Part shown: positions 1 through 8,303 of the stretch, piece after piece
Position numbering within the stretch: the first letter of the stretch is position 1
Layout: the number at the start of each line of letters is the position of its first letter
NCBI GenBank assembly: GCA_029250925.1
Contig: JAQXEH010000085.1
Span: 1 to 63,595, forward strand
DNA length: 63,595 nt
Direction of reading: 5' to 3'
Origin: Hellea sp.
GTDB taxonomy: Bacteria; Pseudomonadota; Alphaproteobacteria; Caulobacterales; Maricaulaceae
The notes under the pieces: model-generated
The model's database searches: none
Seen by the model: the letters and a program-made list of their open reading frames with translations, nothing else
What the model was told of the DNA's origin: nothing
Program-made: the position numbers and the translations under genes

Positions 1-2
1 AA

Positions 3-191
3 AGCATAAGTGATACCAATGATGATATTCTAGTTGTTACAAGCAACGGTATCGCACGGTTTCTGTTTGAGGCAGTTGATAATATCGAGATTGATATTCA
101 AAGAAAATTGAATACAGCATGCTTTGGACTAGTTAAAGTCAGTCAAGGTATAACATCTTTAAAGTCTTGGAACAAAAACTGCATTAGATAA
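3..191 (+). CDS. Histidine phosphatase-like protein, C-terminal fragment
   Basis: An open frame runs in from the left edge and stops at TAA 189-191, giving 62 residues of a protein whose start lies outside the window. The segment VVTSNGIARFL followed by a small hydrophobic strand and a C-terminal SWN motif resembles the end of phosphoglycerate-mutase-like histidine phosphatases. In most members the strand reads VVxHGG and carries the second catalytic histidine; here that position is Ser/Asn, so this could be a variant or inactive member. It converges on the MBL hydrolase gene 19 bases away. The assignment rests on a short fragment and is tentative. Confidence 0.45.
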   Translation, partial: SISDTNDDILVVTSNGIARFLFEAVDNIEIDIQRKLNTACFGLVKVSQGITSLKSWNKNCIR

Positions 192-210
192 CGCACTCAA
201 GCCATTGTAT

Positions 211-1029
211 CTATGCATTTATCTCTAAGCTATCATATGCAACTATTGTATTTCCAAATATTTCATTAGATAAAGTTTTATAATCCATATCAATATGTAA
301 ATTGGTTAGAATACCTCTTTTTGTTCGTGTCTTAGCAAGCCACTCTAAGGCTCTATCTGCATTGAAATGCGTTGGATGTTCTAAGTATCTAAGTGAATCA
401 ATAATCCATGTGTGAGTGTCCTCAAAGTACTTTATACTTTTATCAGGAATATCCCTTAAATCAGGTGAATAGGCTAGTTTATTCTCAAACTTAAATCCCA
501 ATGATGGAGTAGGACCGTGACTTAATAATATTGACCGGATATTGACCTCTCCCCCAGGACCATCAACAATAAAGCTTTCTCCTCCCTTAATTAGTGGCAT
601 CATCTCTAGAATTGATGGATGATGGCGCCCATCAGGTACTTCAAAACAATAATCAAATCTTTTAGACAAATGCTGATGAGTATGTATATCCATGTAAGTT
701 GGAATTTTTTTTCGCATTCGATAAGCAAGTGCTCTAAGATCATCTATGCCGTGAGTTTGATCAGCATGATCGTGCGTATAGAGAAGCGCATCGACTCGCC
801 TTACATTGGAACCTAATAACTGCTCCCGTAAATCAGGAGATGTATCAATTAATATAATAGTTTTCTCTTCAATATTAGGCTCTTTAACACCAGCCCAGCT
901 TTCAATCAGAAGAGAACATCGGGTTCTTCTATTTTTAGGCTCTATAGGGTCACATACACCCCAATCACCACCAACCCTTGGTACGCCCCCAGAAGAACCA
1001 CAGCCTAGTATAGTAGCCTTTAAAGTCAT
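211..1029 (-). CDS. MBL-fold metallohydrolase, PhnP-like
   Basis: A 272-residue metallo-beta-lactamase-fold phosphodiesterase-like hydrolase, probably cytosolic because no signal peptide is visible. The metal-binding motif THDHADQ lies at residues 85-91, and the N-terminal GCGSSGGVPRVGG with Cys10, Cys26 and Cys38 is typical of the PhnP-related group found beside tatD. PhnP itself cleaves cyclic phosphates from phosphonate breakdown, but no phn gene is nearby, so the substrate here is unknown. The gene overlaps tatD by 4 bases and is the last gene of a leftward cluster dacC-tmk-holB-tatD, which suggests a housekeeping role. Family is confident, substrate is not. Confidence 0.85.
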   Translation of the reverse strand: MTLKATILGCGSSGGVPRVGGDWGVCDPIEPKNRRTRCSLLIESWAGVKEPNIEEKTIILIDTSPDLREQLLGSNVRRVDALLYTHDHADQTHGIDDLRALAYRMRKKIPTYMDIHTHQHLSKRFDYCFEVPDGRHHPSILEMMPLIKGGESFIVDGPGGEVNIRSILLSHGPTPSLGFKFENKLAYSPDLRDIPDKSIKYFEDTHTWIIDSLRYLEHPTHFNADRALEWLAKTRTKRGILTNLHIDMDYKTLSNEIFGNTIVAYDSLEINA

Positions 1030-1808
1030 GATTTTGCAGCCTTTTTAAATAAGTTGAAAAAAGCGTCAGTTGTTTTTTGTGCAGTTTCCTCGTAAGTCCA
1101 ACCTTTGATTAAAGCCAGCTCTTTGCAGACTTCGGTTAAATAAGATGGTTCGTTACGTCTCCCTCTATGGGGGACTGGCGCTAAATAAGGACAATCAGTC
1201 TCTAGCATTATTCTATCATCAGGCATTGCACTGGCCAAAGCGCGAACATCATAAGCATTTTTGAAGGTTATAATTCCAGAAACAGAAAAATAAAAACCCT
1301 GGTCAGAAGCCCATTTAGCTAAGTCTGGACCAGAAGTATAACAGTGTAATTCAGCCTTGAATAAACCATAATTATCAATTGCATCAGACAATGTATTGAA
1401 CATTAATTCATCCGCATCTCGTGTATGGATAATTAAGGGAAGCCCCGTTTCTTTAGCTGCAATTATATGGGCCTTGAAGTTGGAAATTTGGTCCGCCTGA
1501 GAACTTAACCCATAATGAAAATCAAATCCAGTTTCACCAATGCCAATCACTTTAGGGTGCTGTGATAGCTTAATCAATTCGTCGGCGGTTATATTTGGAT
1601 TTTCATTAGCATAATGCGGATGTGTACCAACACTTGCCCATATATTTGGGTCTTTTTCTGCTACTCTAATTACATTATCGAAGTTGGATACCTTGCATGC
1701 TATATTTAACATAGTACTAACACCAGCTAAGCGTGCTCGAGAAATTACCTCATCTATATCACATGAAAACTTTTCTCCATGTAGGTTAACATGACTATCA
1801 ACTATCAT
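1026..1808 (-). CDS. tatD: TatD-family metal-dependent hydrolase/DNase
   Basis: A 260-residue TIM-barrel hydrolase of the TatD family, metal-dependent 3'-5' exonucleases linked to DNA repair and RNA quality control. Metal-site residues visible are the N-terminal DSHVN, Glu in GIGETGFDFHY, His in LIIHTRDAD, His in ELHCYTSG and Asp in LETDCPYLAP. The usual N-terminal motif is HxH (SHCHLD); here the second His is Asn, so the site differs from the E. coli enzyme. It starts 5 bases after holB, in the position where many alphaproteobacteria also carry metG, which is absent. Family call is firm; activity is inferred. Confidence 0.9.
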   Translation of the reverse strand: MIVDSHVNLHGEKFSCDIDEVISRARLAGVSTMLNIACKVSNFDNVIRVAEKDPNIWASVGTHPHYANENPNITADELIKLSQHPKVIGIGETGFDFHYGLSSQADQISNFKAHIIAAKETGLPLIIHTRDADELMFNTLSDAIDNYGLFKAELHCYTSGPDLAKWASDQGFYFSVSGIITFKNAYDVRALASAMPDDRIMLETDCPYLAPVPHRGRRNEPSYLTEVCKELALIKGWTYEETAQKTTDAFFNLFKKAAKS

Positions 1809-1813
1809 TTTAT

Positions 1814-2872
1814 TTAGGATCCGATTGCGTTTAAGATATCGACAAGAGCTGTCTTTTTATCCATATTTAATTTAGTTTCAAGTTGTTGCATTTCTACAGT
1901 TTTTCTCCAAAGTAATTGCCATTCTTCACTAGTTTTTATTATTTTTATTGGCTCAAATGCCCCTTCCCAATCACCCGTACAGCTATGAATAGCCTGAGAA
2001 TGCAATGTGTCTTGTAAAGCCTCCCAAAATAACTTTCTCGCAGACCTATTCTTGATTAGTGCTAAGTCATTAATTAAATTAAAATCTAAGGAACTGTTAA
2101 CATTTGATAAACCTTTTAAATACGTACCCAGCGGCTTTATAACTCTATCAAAATTATTATATAGTGAAATTGCTTTTCCAGGTGCCCCGCGAGACAATGA
2201 AACCACATTATCTATTACACTCTGAGAGGCATTGACCCGCGAAGACAACCAAGATTCAATTTCTTTATCACTAATACTCTTAAGCGATAATCCTATGCAA
2301 CGAGATCTAATTGTAGGGAGTAATCTTCCAGGGGATGCTGAAAGCAAAATAACTAGAGATCTAGCAGGCGGCTCCTCAAGTAATTTTAACAAAGCGTTCT
2401 GAGAGTTTAAATTTAGATTGTCTGCTGAGTCTATTAAACATACTCTTAATGCATTATCTTCTGCGGCAGTACTACGAAAAAAACCACTAAGCTCTCTTAT
2501 AGAATTAACCGGAATTTCTGTCCGCAACTTTTTTGTTTTGTAATCATATGGAATTCTAATAAGTTTAAAATTACCATGCCCGAGACTTTCAAGCTTTTGA
2601 GATACAATATCTGTTTTTGGAACATCCAGACTATTTGGCAATAAAGGTTTTCCTCCAAGCGCGTATCTAATCATTCTATACGCTAAAGTTGCCTTCCCAA
2701 TGCCAGGAACTCCCGTTACAAGCCATCCATGATGCATTCTTCCACTATCTAAAGATTTAATAAATAATTTTTCAGCATCCCTATGCCCAACTAAATTATA
2801 TGTCCTTCTCGGGTGAAGGCAGCCTGGAATACAATCGGGCTCTGGAAGATTATCTGTCTCTTTATTATACAC
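1814..2872 (-). CDS. holB: DNA polymerase III delta' subunit
   Basis: A 352-residue AAA+ protein matching the delta' subunit of the clamp-loader complex, which helps load the beta sliding clamp at the replication fork. A P-loop GVPGIGKA lies at residues 54-61, and the sensor region reads NALLKLLEEPP followed by SPGRLLPTIRSRC, a signature of clamp-loader subunits including the SRC motif. The gene overlaps the end of tmk by 8 bases. The tmk-holB pairing is widely conserved and supports the assignment over DnaX, which is normally much longer. Confidence 0.93.
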   Translation of the reverse strand: MYNKETDNLPEPDCIPGCLHPRRTYNLVGHRDAEKLFIKSLDSGRMHHGWLVTGVPGIGKATLAYRMIRYALGGKPLLPNSLDVPKTDIVSQKLESLGHGNFKLIRIPYDYKTKKLRTEIPVNSIRELSGFFRSTAAEDNALRVCLIDSADNLNLNSQNALLKLLEEPPARSLVILLSASPGRLLPTIRSRCIGLSLKSISDKEIESWLSSRVNASQSVIDNVVSLSRGAPGKAISLYNNFDRVIKPLGTYLKGLSNVNSSLDFNLINDLALIKNRSARKLFWEALQDTLHSQAIHSCTGDWEGAFEPIKIIKTSEEWQLLWRKTVEMQQLETKLNMDKKTALVDILNAIGS

Positions 2873-3521
2873 TGCTGCCTAGCTTGCCAGCTAATTCTGG
2901 GTACTTCTGACTTAAAGCGAATAAAATCCTTGTCTGGACACCATCTCTTGAGGATGCTGCGTCTACGGTAAAGAACCTATGATTATTTTCATTACTGATT
3001 TTTAAAAATGCAGCCCGTAATGAGTTATGAAAACTAATAGACTCCGAGTCAAAACGGGACATGTCCTCCCCCCGTGTTTCTACTCGTTTCTGGGCAAGAA
3101 TAGGGTCTATATCAAACAATATGGTTAGATCAGGTTCGAAATTATCCATTACTGCGTCATGTAGCGACTGAACTCGCTCTGGACCTAAACCTCTAGCATA
3201 ACCTTGATAAGCAAGACTTGAGTCGGCAAATCTATCACTAATAACCCAGACGCCCCTCGATAAAGCTGGCTTTATCAGCTTTTCTACATGGTCTAAACGG
3301 GCTGCATACATTAAAAGAAGCTCGGTCATGCCTGACCAACGATCTGCTGTACCTTCTAAAACTAAATTTCTGATTGCTTCTGCCCCAAACGTTCCACCAG
3401 GCTCACGCGTTAATAAAGTTTCAACACCTGCGCTCTCCAGAGCCTTACAAAGCAATTGGGCTTGTGTAGTTTTACCAGCGCCCTCTCCGCCCTCAAAAGT
3501 TATAAATTTTCCAACCGTCAT
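2865..3521 (-). CDS. tmk: Thymidylate kinase
   Basis: A 218-residue nucleoside-monophosphate kinase that phosphorylates dTMP to dTDP for DNA synthesis. The P-loop FEGGEGAGKTTQ is at residues 9-20, the DR(F/Y)-type substrate motif appears as SDRFADSSLAYQG, and TREPGG follows the P-loop in the expected place. Length is ordinary for bacterial Tmk. Its start codon shares one base with the stop of dacC and its end overlaps holB, so translation of the three genes is probably coupled. Confidence 0.96.
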   Translation of the reverse strand: MTVGKFITFEGGEGAGKTTQAQLLCKALESAGVETLLTREPGGTFGAEAIRNLVLEGTADRWSGMTELLLMYAARLDHVEKLIKPALSRGVWVISDRFADSSLAYQGYARGLGPERVQSLHDAVMDNFEPDLTILFDIDPILAQKRVETRGEDMSRFDSESISFHNSLRAAFLKISNENNHRFFTVDAASSRDGVQTRILFALSQKYPELAGKLGSSV

Positions 3522-4663
3522 TAGTTTCCTCTTATTTTGTTTTTAAGCACAGACCAAGCAATGCCAAATAGTGAATCTTTGCTAATACTCTCAGCAGATA
3601 ATAATGGAACCACACGGTCAACTCTGCCGGGAACCGCTATAATCAAATCAGCAACATGGGTTCCTTTATCAATTGGCGCGACTGCATCTTTATATGTTAT
3701 TTTCGTCCTCAAACTAGACCTATCGCCATAATACATACCAACATTAATATCGTTTCCAGTCATAACATTAACTTTACCCTTCGATCCTAAGTAGACATCA
3801 ATTTGACCGACAATATCATTTTTTTTATAAAGAGCGTAAACTTTAAATTGATTAAAAGCAGCTTGCATAAGTTTTTGACTTACACTCGATCTTTGTGACT
3901 TACTCGCAAGTCCATTAACAACAATAATTCGCCTATTTTCACCAATTGTTGCTGAACCTACTAATCCGTATCCAGAATCTTTTGTACTTCCAGTCTTAAC
4001 CCCATCTGCTCCGCTAAATTTACCGAGAAGAGGGTTTCTGTTATTTTGAGTGATTCCATTCCATGTAAATGAGCCTTCACTATAAATAGAAAAATAATCT
4101 GGATGACTATTCATTGATTGCTTTGTTAAAGAAGCAAGATCATAAGCACTTATTTTATGCTCCGGATGTGGCCAGCCTGTTGAATTTTTAAAGTTAGCTG
4201 TCGTTAAACCTAACTCTTTAGCTTTTACAGTCATGCGCTTCGCAAAATATTCCTCGTTGCCGGCCATTCCTTCTGCGATAGCGATGCATGCATCATTTCC
4301 AGATTGAATTACAATGCCGCGTAGCAAATCCATAACACTGACAGATGAGCCAGCCTCTAAAAACATAGTCGAAGACCCAGAAGACACACCTCCCCTTTTC
4401 CAAGCTTCATTTGAGACTAGGTATTTGGTATTTGGAGTAATAACACCATTTTTTAAAGCATCAAATACCATATGTGCTGTCATAATTTTTGTCATAGAGG
4501 CTGGTGACATAGCAACGCGGGCATCTTTTTCAAACAAAACCTCACCAGTAGCTACATCCATTATTATCGCATGCGGTGCTTCAGTGTAAAAATTACTATC
4601 CTGGGATGAAGCGTAATTAGATATCGAAAATAATAAAACAAAGAAAGTAAAAAAACGAAACAC
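3521..4663 (-). CDS. dacC: D-alanyl-D-alanine carboxypeptidase (PBP5/6 type)
   Basis: A 380-residue penicillin-binding protein that trims the terminal D-Ala from peptidoglycan stem peptides in the periplasm. A signal peptide of about 20 residues ends near ASSQ. The three serine-peptidase motifs are present: SMTK at 56-59 with the nucleophile Ser, SGN in QSGNDACIA, and KTG in DGVKTGSTKDSG. A C-terminal beta-rich PBP5_C-like domain with a final hydrophobic stretch follows, as expected for membrane anchoring. It is the first gene of the leftward dacC-tmk-holB-tatD-MBL run and lies 101 bases after rlpA. Confidence 0.93.
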   Translation of the reverse strand: MFRFFTFFVLLFSISNYASSQDSNFYTEAPHAIIMDVATGEVLFEKDARVAMSPASMTKIMTAHMVFDALKNGVITPNTKYLVSNEAWKRGGVSSGSSTMFLEAGSSVSVMDLLRGIVIQSGNDACIAIAEGMAGNEEYFAKRMTVKAKELGLTTANFKNSTGWPHPEHKISAYDLASLTKQSMNSHPDYFSIYSEGSFTWNGITQNNRNPLLGKFSGADGVKTGSTKDSGYGLVGSATIGENRRIIVVNGLASKSQRSSVSQKLMQAAFNQFKVYALYKKNDIVGQIDVYLGSKGKVNVMTGNDINVGMYYGDRSSLRTKITYKDAVAPIDKGTHVADLIIAVPGRVDRVVPLLSAESISKDSLFGIAWSVLKNKIRGN

Positions 4664-4764
4664 ATCAGACCTCTAAAGAATCAATTTACAATAACAAATA
4701 AAACACGAAAAACCTAACAATCTTATAATGAAATAGGAGTAAAATTATTTTTAAACAAAAATAG

Positions 4765-5361
4765 CTAGCGTATATCTTTTTTATTAGCAGGTCCGGCGTA
4801 TTGAACTCTAACTTCAGCCAAACCTTTTTCAGTTGTGCCCAGGGCTTTTGCCGCAGCTGATGACAAATCAATGATGCGATTACCGATAAAAGGTCCCCGG
4901 TCATTAAGTCGAAGCATAAGAGATTTGCCGTTTTCCAAGTTGGTGACATAGAGTAAAGAATTCAAAGGTAATGTCTTGTGTGCCACAGTTAAGTCATACT
5001 GATTATAGATTTCTCCTGTAGCGGTTGGCTTTCCATGGAATTTATCTCCGTACCATGATGCAATACCTACAACATCGTAATAAGGTTCGTGCTTCGGTGT
5101 GTAATGCTTACCCATTATTTTATATCGTTTCCCAACTTTTTGATGACTGTAAAGCGTTCTATCTACAAAAGCTGGATTAAATTGCTCGTTTTGATTGTTA
5201 TAGAGTGTATATGAGTTTCCATTATAAGACTTAGGCTTACTGGTTTTGTAAGTAATGTCTGAATTTGAATAAATTGAAGATGAACAACCCGTTAGATAAA
5301 TAAAGAAGACTAAAAAAATATATTTTAATACATTGAAATTTATAAATAATAAAATTTTCAA
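4765..5361 (-). CDS. rlpA: RlpA-like septal ring lytic transglycosylase lipoprotein
   Basis: A 198-residue lipoprotein with a lipobox ending LTGC at Cys26, so it is probably anchored to the outer membrane. The double-psi beta-barrel domain spans roughly residues 97-185 and contains GIASWYGDKFHGKPTATGE and the catalytic-site stretch RLNDRGPF, as in RlpA enzymes that cut naked glycan strands. The protein stops soon after the barrel and lacks the C-terminal SPOR domain that targets many RlpA proteins to the septum. The neighbouring dacC also acts on peptidoglycan. Confidence 0.88.
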   Translation of the reverse strand: MKILLFINFNVLKYIFLVFFIYLTGCSSSIYSNSDITYKTSKPKSYNGNSYTLYNNQNEQFNPAFVDRTLYSHQKVGKRYKIMGKHYTPKHEPYYDVVGIASWYGDKFHGKPTATGEIYNQYDLTVAHKTLPLNSLLYVTNLENGKSLMLRLNDRGPFIGNRIIDLSSAAAKALGTTEKGLAEVRVQYAGPANKKDIR

Positions 5362-5486
5362 AGAATATACCCCCTAAGTAATAATTGTTAATTTAAAAAA
5401 TAAATCAAAGATTTAATAATTTGAATAGCTTAAATTTCAGTTAATCATTTAGGTTACAGTTTTTATCCTCATTTAAAAAAAACGTC

Positions 5487-5515
5487 TTGAACATGCTTGT
5501 AAAACACCTTAGAGC
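5487..5515 (+). promoter_or_regulatory. Candidate sigma-70-type promoter for tRNA-Ser
   Basis: TTGAAC at 5487-5492 and TAGAGC at 5510-5515 are separated by 17 bases and followed by a GC-rich discriminator, GAGGCTCGCG, which stands out in this AT-rich region. This layout fits a stable-RNA promoter under stringent control. The mature tRNA begins 30 bases after the -10 box. The -10 match is only partial, so this is a prediction. Confidence 0.4.
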
Positions 5516-5545
5516 GAGGCTCGCGTGACCAGCACTTTCTTTTAC

Positions 5546-5635
5546 GGGTGGGTGGCAGAGTGGTTGAATGCACCGGTCTTGAAAACCGGCATAGGTGAAA
5601 GTCTATCGGGGGTTCGAATCCCTCCCCGCCCGCCA
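5546..5635 (+). tRNA. tRNA-Ser (anticodon UGA)
   Basis: The sequence folds as a class II tRNA. The acceptor strands GGGTGGG (5546-5552) and CCCGCCC (5625-5631) pair, followed by discriminator G and an encoded CCA at 5633-5635. The anticodon arm CCGGT-CTTGAAA-ACCGG puts TGA at 5580-5582. A long variable arm lies between it and the T-arm, whose loop reads TTCGAAT. The long variable arm and UGA anticodon identify serine. Confidence 0.97.
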
Positions 5636-5663
5636 TTATAGTTCAGGAAATAAAGTATTGCGC

Positions 5664-5691
5664 TTGAATAGACATGATCCTAATGTAAATT
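5664..5691 (+). promoter_or_regulatory. Possible promoter before the small secreted protein
   Basis: TTGAAT at 5664-5669 and TAAATT at 5686-5691 are 16 bases apart, each matching four of six consensus bases. A Shine-Dalgarno-like AGGGAA at 5697-5702 then precedes the ATG at 5708. The gene could also be read through from the tRNA, so this is a weak prediction. Confidence 0.3.
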
Positions 5692-5707
5692 TTTATAGGG
5701 AACATGT

Positions 5708-6016
5708 ATGTTAAATAAATTTATCTTAGCCTTTTGCTTAATTATGACACCAATAATGAGCTCTGCAATGAATGAAGATAGCAATATTGTTGGATTGGAA
5801 AAAACTAATCCTGGGTCGTGGCCAGAAAATGAATGCATAAAGCTAAGCAAAGCATCTGGTTTTTATCTAAAAATTTCTGGTGACCTTCTAAAGGAATCTG
5901 GTGAAAAAAGGGATAAAGGTGATAGCCGTAGAGCTGACGAATTAGGCAGTGCATCGTTATACTTCTCAAACCAAGCAGCAAATTATGCAGCCAACTACAG
6001 AGCTTACTGTAAATAA
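5708..6016 (+). CDS. Small secreted protein of unknown function
   Basis: A 102-residue protein that I do not recognise. Residues 1-20 form a clear signal peptide ending near SSA, so it is probably exported to the periplasm. The mature part is polar and mostly helical in character, rich in Ser, Ala, Asn and Lys, and has only two cysteines: one early (NECIKL) and one at the penultimate position (AYCK). These could form a disulfide tying the two ends together. The start is chosen at 5708 because an upstream ATG at 5704 hits a stop after four codons, and AGGGAA lies 5 bases before 5708. It converges on matB with only 3 bases between stops. Confidence 0.75.
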   Translation: MLNKFILAFCLIMTPIMSSAMNEDSNIVGLEKTNPGSWPENECIKLSKASGFYLKISGDLLKESGEKRDKGDSRRADELGSASLYFSNQAANYAANYRAYCK

Positions 6017-6019
6017 TAC

Positions 6020-7540
6020 CTAATCGAAAAGGTGTTTATATTTATTGCGTAATTGTTTTTTTTGAACCTTACCCATCGTATTTCTTGGGAGTTCTTTCAC
6101 CAGCTCAACGTATTTTGGAACCTTGAAGTTTGCTAATTTACCTTTTGATTGCTCAATAACACTATTTACGTCAAGTTCATAACTTTTTACCTTAACAACA
6201 GCTGCAACTACAGCCTCACCAAAATCAGAATGGTTAACTCCAAAAACAGCACTTTCTTTTACACCTTCAAGCATATCGATAACATCCTCTACTTCTTTAG
6301 GGTAAACATTTAATCCTCCACTAATAATCATATCCTTGCTACGACCGACAATGCTAACATACCCATCATTATCTATTATGGCCTGATCACCTGTATTAAA
6401 AAAACCGTCTTTCGTGAAATCTTCTTTTGTCTTTTCCGGCATTTCCCAATAACCTATGAACACATTATCTCCTTTAACCTGCAAATCTCCAACCTCCCCT
6501 ATGTTAACGATTTCACCAAAATCATCAACTATACGTGCTGTTACGCCGGGTAATGCTGGACCGACAGTACCGGGTTTACGTACCCCCACCAAAGGATTTG
6601 AACAATTCATACCAGTTTCAGTCATTCCATATCGTTCGAGTATCTCAAATCCAGAACGATCCCGAAAATTATTGAATGTATCGACTAGAAGAGGTGCTGA
6701 ACCCGATGTAAATAAACGAATATTTTGTGTATGTTTTTTACCGAATCCAGCATTAGATAATAAACGTGTATAATACGTCGGAACACCCATCATCACCGTG
6801 CATTCGGGTAAATATTGATTTACATAATTAGGTGTAAATTTATCTGCCCATCGCATAGTCCCACCTGTCAATAAAATACAGCTTAATGCAACGAATAGCC
6901 CATGAACATGAAAAATAGGTAAAACATGCAATAACCGATCTTTTTCACTAAAACCCCAGTATTCAACTAAACATTCTGCATTAGTTAATAAATTACTATG
7001 TGTTAGCATTATACCTTTAGGTAAACCCGTGGTTCCAGATGAGTATAATAATGCAGCTAAGTCATCCTTATTCCTAGAAACAGTATTAAAACTAGATGAA
7101 CACGATTTAACTGCGTCCGAAAACTGGCCATTTCCATAAGAGTCTAATGTATAAATATGTTTTATATCAATAGGTTCAGATAACTTTCTCATCATATCGA
7201 GATTTAGAGGGTCGCATATTATTACAAATGGTTTTGCATTACCGAGAAAATACTCAACTTCATTTTCTTTGTATGATGGGTTTAATGGATGAAAAACTAG
7301 GCCTCCCTTTAAACATGCAAGATAAATACACATATTTTCGATAGATTTATGTACTTGGACTGAAATGCGGTCTCCTGGTTTTGCGCCAAGCGAATACAAA
7401 AAGTTAGTAACCCTACCAGTTTTTTCTAATATATCAGACCTAGTATAAACAGAGCCATCGACAGTCGTTATTAATTCTCTTTTAGAATTCGAGTTTAAAA
7501 TATTCTCTATAGAGTTAAAAAAATTCATCTCATCAACCAA
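6020..7540 (-). CDS. matB: Malonyl-CoA synthetase (acyl-CoA synthetase family)
   Basis: A 506-residue adenylate-forming enzyme of the ANL superfamily. The AMP-binding signature YSSGTTGLPKG lies at 166-176, the A5-type motif at ERYGMTETG, and the C-terminal hinge and catalytic regions read GRSKDMIISGG and NTMGKVQKK, the last holding the catalytic lysine. The general fold is certain. Malonate is inferred as substrate because the gene overlaps madM by 8 bases in a madL-madM-matB operon and its size fits MatB (about 500 residues). It would make malonyl-CoA from malonate, CoA and ATP in the cytosol. A second start at Met5 is possible. Confidence 0.82.
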   Translation of the reverse strand: MVDEMNFFNSIENILNSNSKRELITTVDGSVYTRSDILEKTGRVTNFLYSLGAKPGDRISVQVHKSIENMCIYLACLKGGLVFHPLNPSYKENEVEYFLGNAKPFVIICDPLNLDMMRKLSEPIDIKHIYTLDSYGNGQFSDAVKSCSSSFNTVSRNKDDLAALLYSSGTTGLPKGIMLTHSNLLTNAECLVEYWGFSEKDRLLHVLPIFHVHGLFVALSCILLTGGTMRWADKFTPNYVNQYLPECTVMMGVPTYYTRLLSNAGFGKKHTQNIRLFTSGSAPLLVDTFNNFRDRSGFEILERYGMTETGMNCSNPLVGVRKPGTVGPALPGVTARIVDDFGEIVNIGEVGDLQVKGDNVFIGYWEMPEKTKEDFTKDGFFNTGDQAIIDNDGYVSIVGRSKDMIISGGLNVYPKEVEDVIDMLEGVKESAVFGVNHSDFGEAVVAAVVKVKSYELDVNSVIEQSKGKLANFKVPKYVELVKELPRNTMGKVQKKQLRNKYKHLFD

Positions 7541-8303
7541 AAATTAAACTTACAATCATAAACAAAAGTGAGGGTGCCAACAAACAACCTATACCCGTAT
7601 AAAACGTTGCGGTCATAGCTCCATAGGGCACTAACTTGGGGTCAGTCGCCGCTAACCCGCCTGCAACACCACTAGTTGTTCCCATAAGTCCACCATATAT
7701 CATCGCTGATGTTGGGTTATTAAGCCCAACAGTTTTAGCAATGAGCGGAGTGCCGACCATAACTAATACTGACTTTACTAATCCAGCAGCAACGCTTAGT
7801 GCAATAACTTCGGTCGATGCGCCTAAAGCCGTTCCGGTTACTGGACCAACTATATATGTAGCTGCCCCCGCTCCAATTGTAGCGATTGATATGGGGTCTG
7901 AATAACCAAATAATACTGCTACTATTCCGCCAATAGTAAAAGATAGTATTACACCAATGATTATAGAAATAGCACCCACGTAGCCTGCTTTTTTTAAAGA
8001 TGATAAATCTGCCCCAAAAGCTGTTGAAACAATTGCAAAGTCTCTTAACATTGCACCGCCCATTATGCCTATTCCCGCAAATATTGGAATATCCGCTAAA
8101 CCGTTACTTCCTCCAGTATATTTTCCACCAAAATAAGCTAATACTAAACCTAAGGTAATTGCGAGCGCAGAACCGTGAATTCTGCCGCGTGTAAGCCAAT
8201 CTGAAAACCTATAAGAAATAAAGACCAATAACCCTATGAATGCAAATGCAGTTACTAGGTCATTCTTAATTAAAACAGCCGTTATAACATCATTCAACAT
8301 CAT
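7533..8303 (-). CDS. madM: Malonate transporter subunit MadM
   Basis: A 256-residue integral membrane protein with about seven or eight hydrophobic segments and glycine-rich stretches such as GIGIMGGAMLRDFAIVSTAF and GAGAATYIVGPVTGTALG. These match the larger subunit of the two-component MadLM malonate:sodium symporter described in Malonomonas rubra and its relatives. It overlaps the end of madL by 14 bases and the start of matB by 8, so the three are translationally coupled. Malonate is the expected substrate; a related dicarboxylate cannot be excluded. Confidence 0.88.
   Translation of the reverse strand: MMLNDVITAVLIKNDLVTAFAFIGLLVFISYRFSDWLTRGRIHGSALAITLGLVLAYFGGKYTGGSNGLADIPIFAGIGIMGGAMLRDFAIVSTAFGADLSSLKKAGYVGAISIIIGVILSFTIGGIVAVLFGYSDPISIATIGAGAATYIVGPVTGTALGASTEVIALSVAAGLVKSVLVMVGTPLIAKTVGLNNPTSAMIYGGLMGTTSGVAGGLAATDPKLVPYGAMTATFYTGIGCLLAPSLLFMIVSLIFG

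Noticed and set aside
4314-4589. A 91-codon plus-strand frame inside dacC
   Set aside because: It is antisense to the conserved catalytic part of dacC and has no ribosome-binding site or family features.
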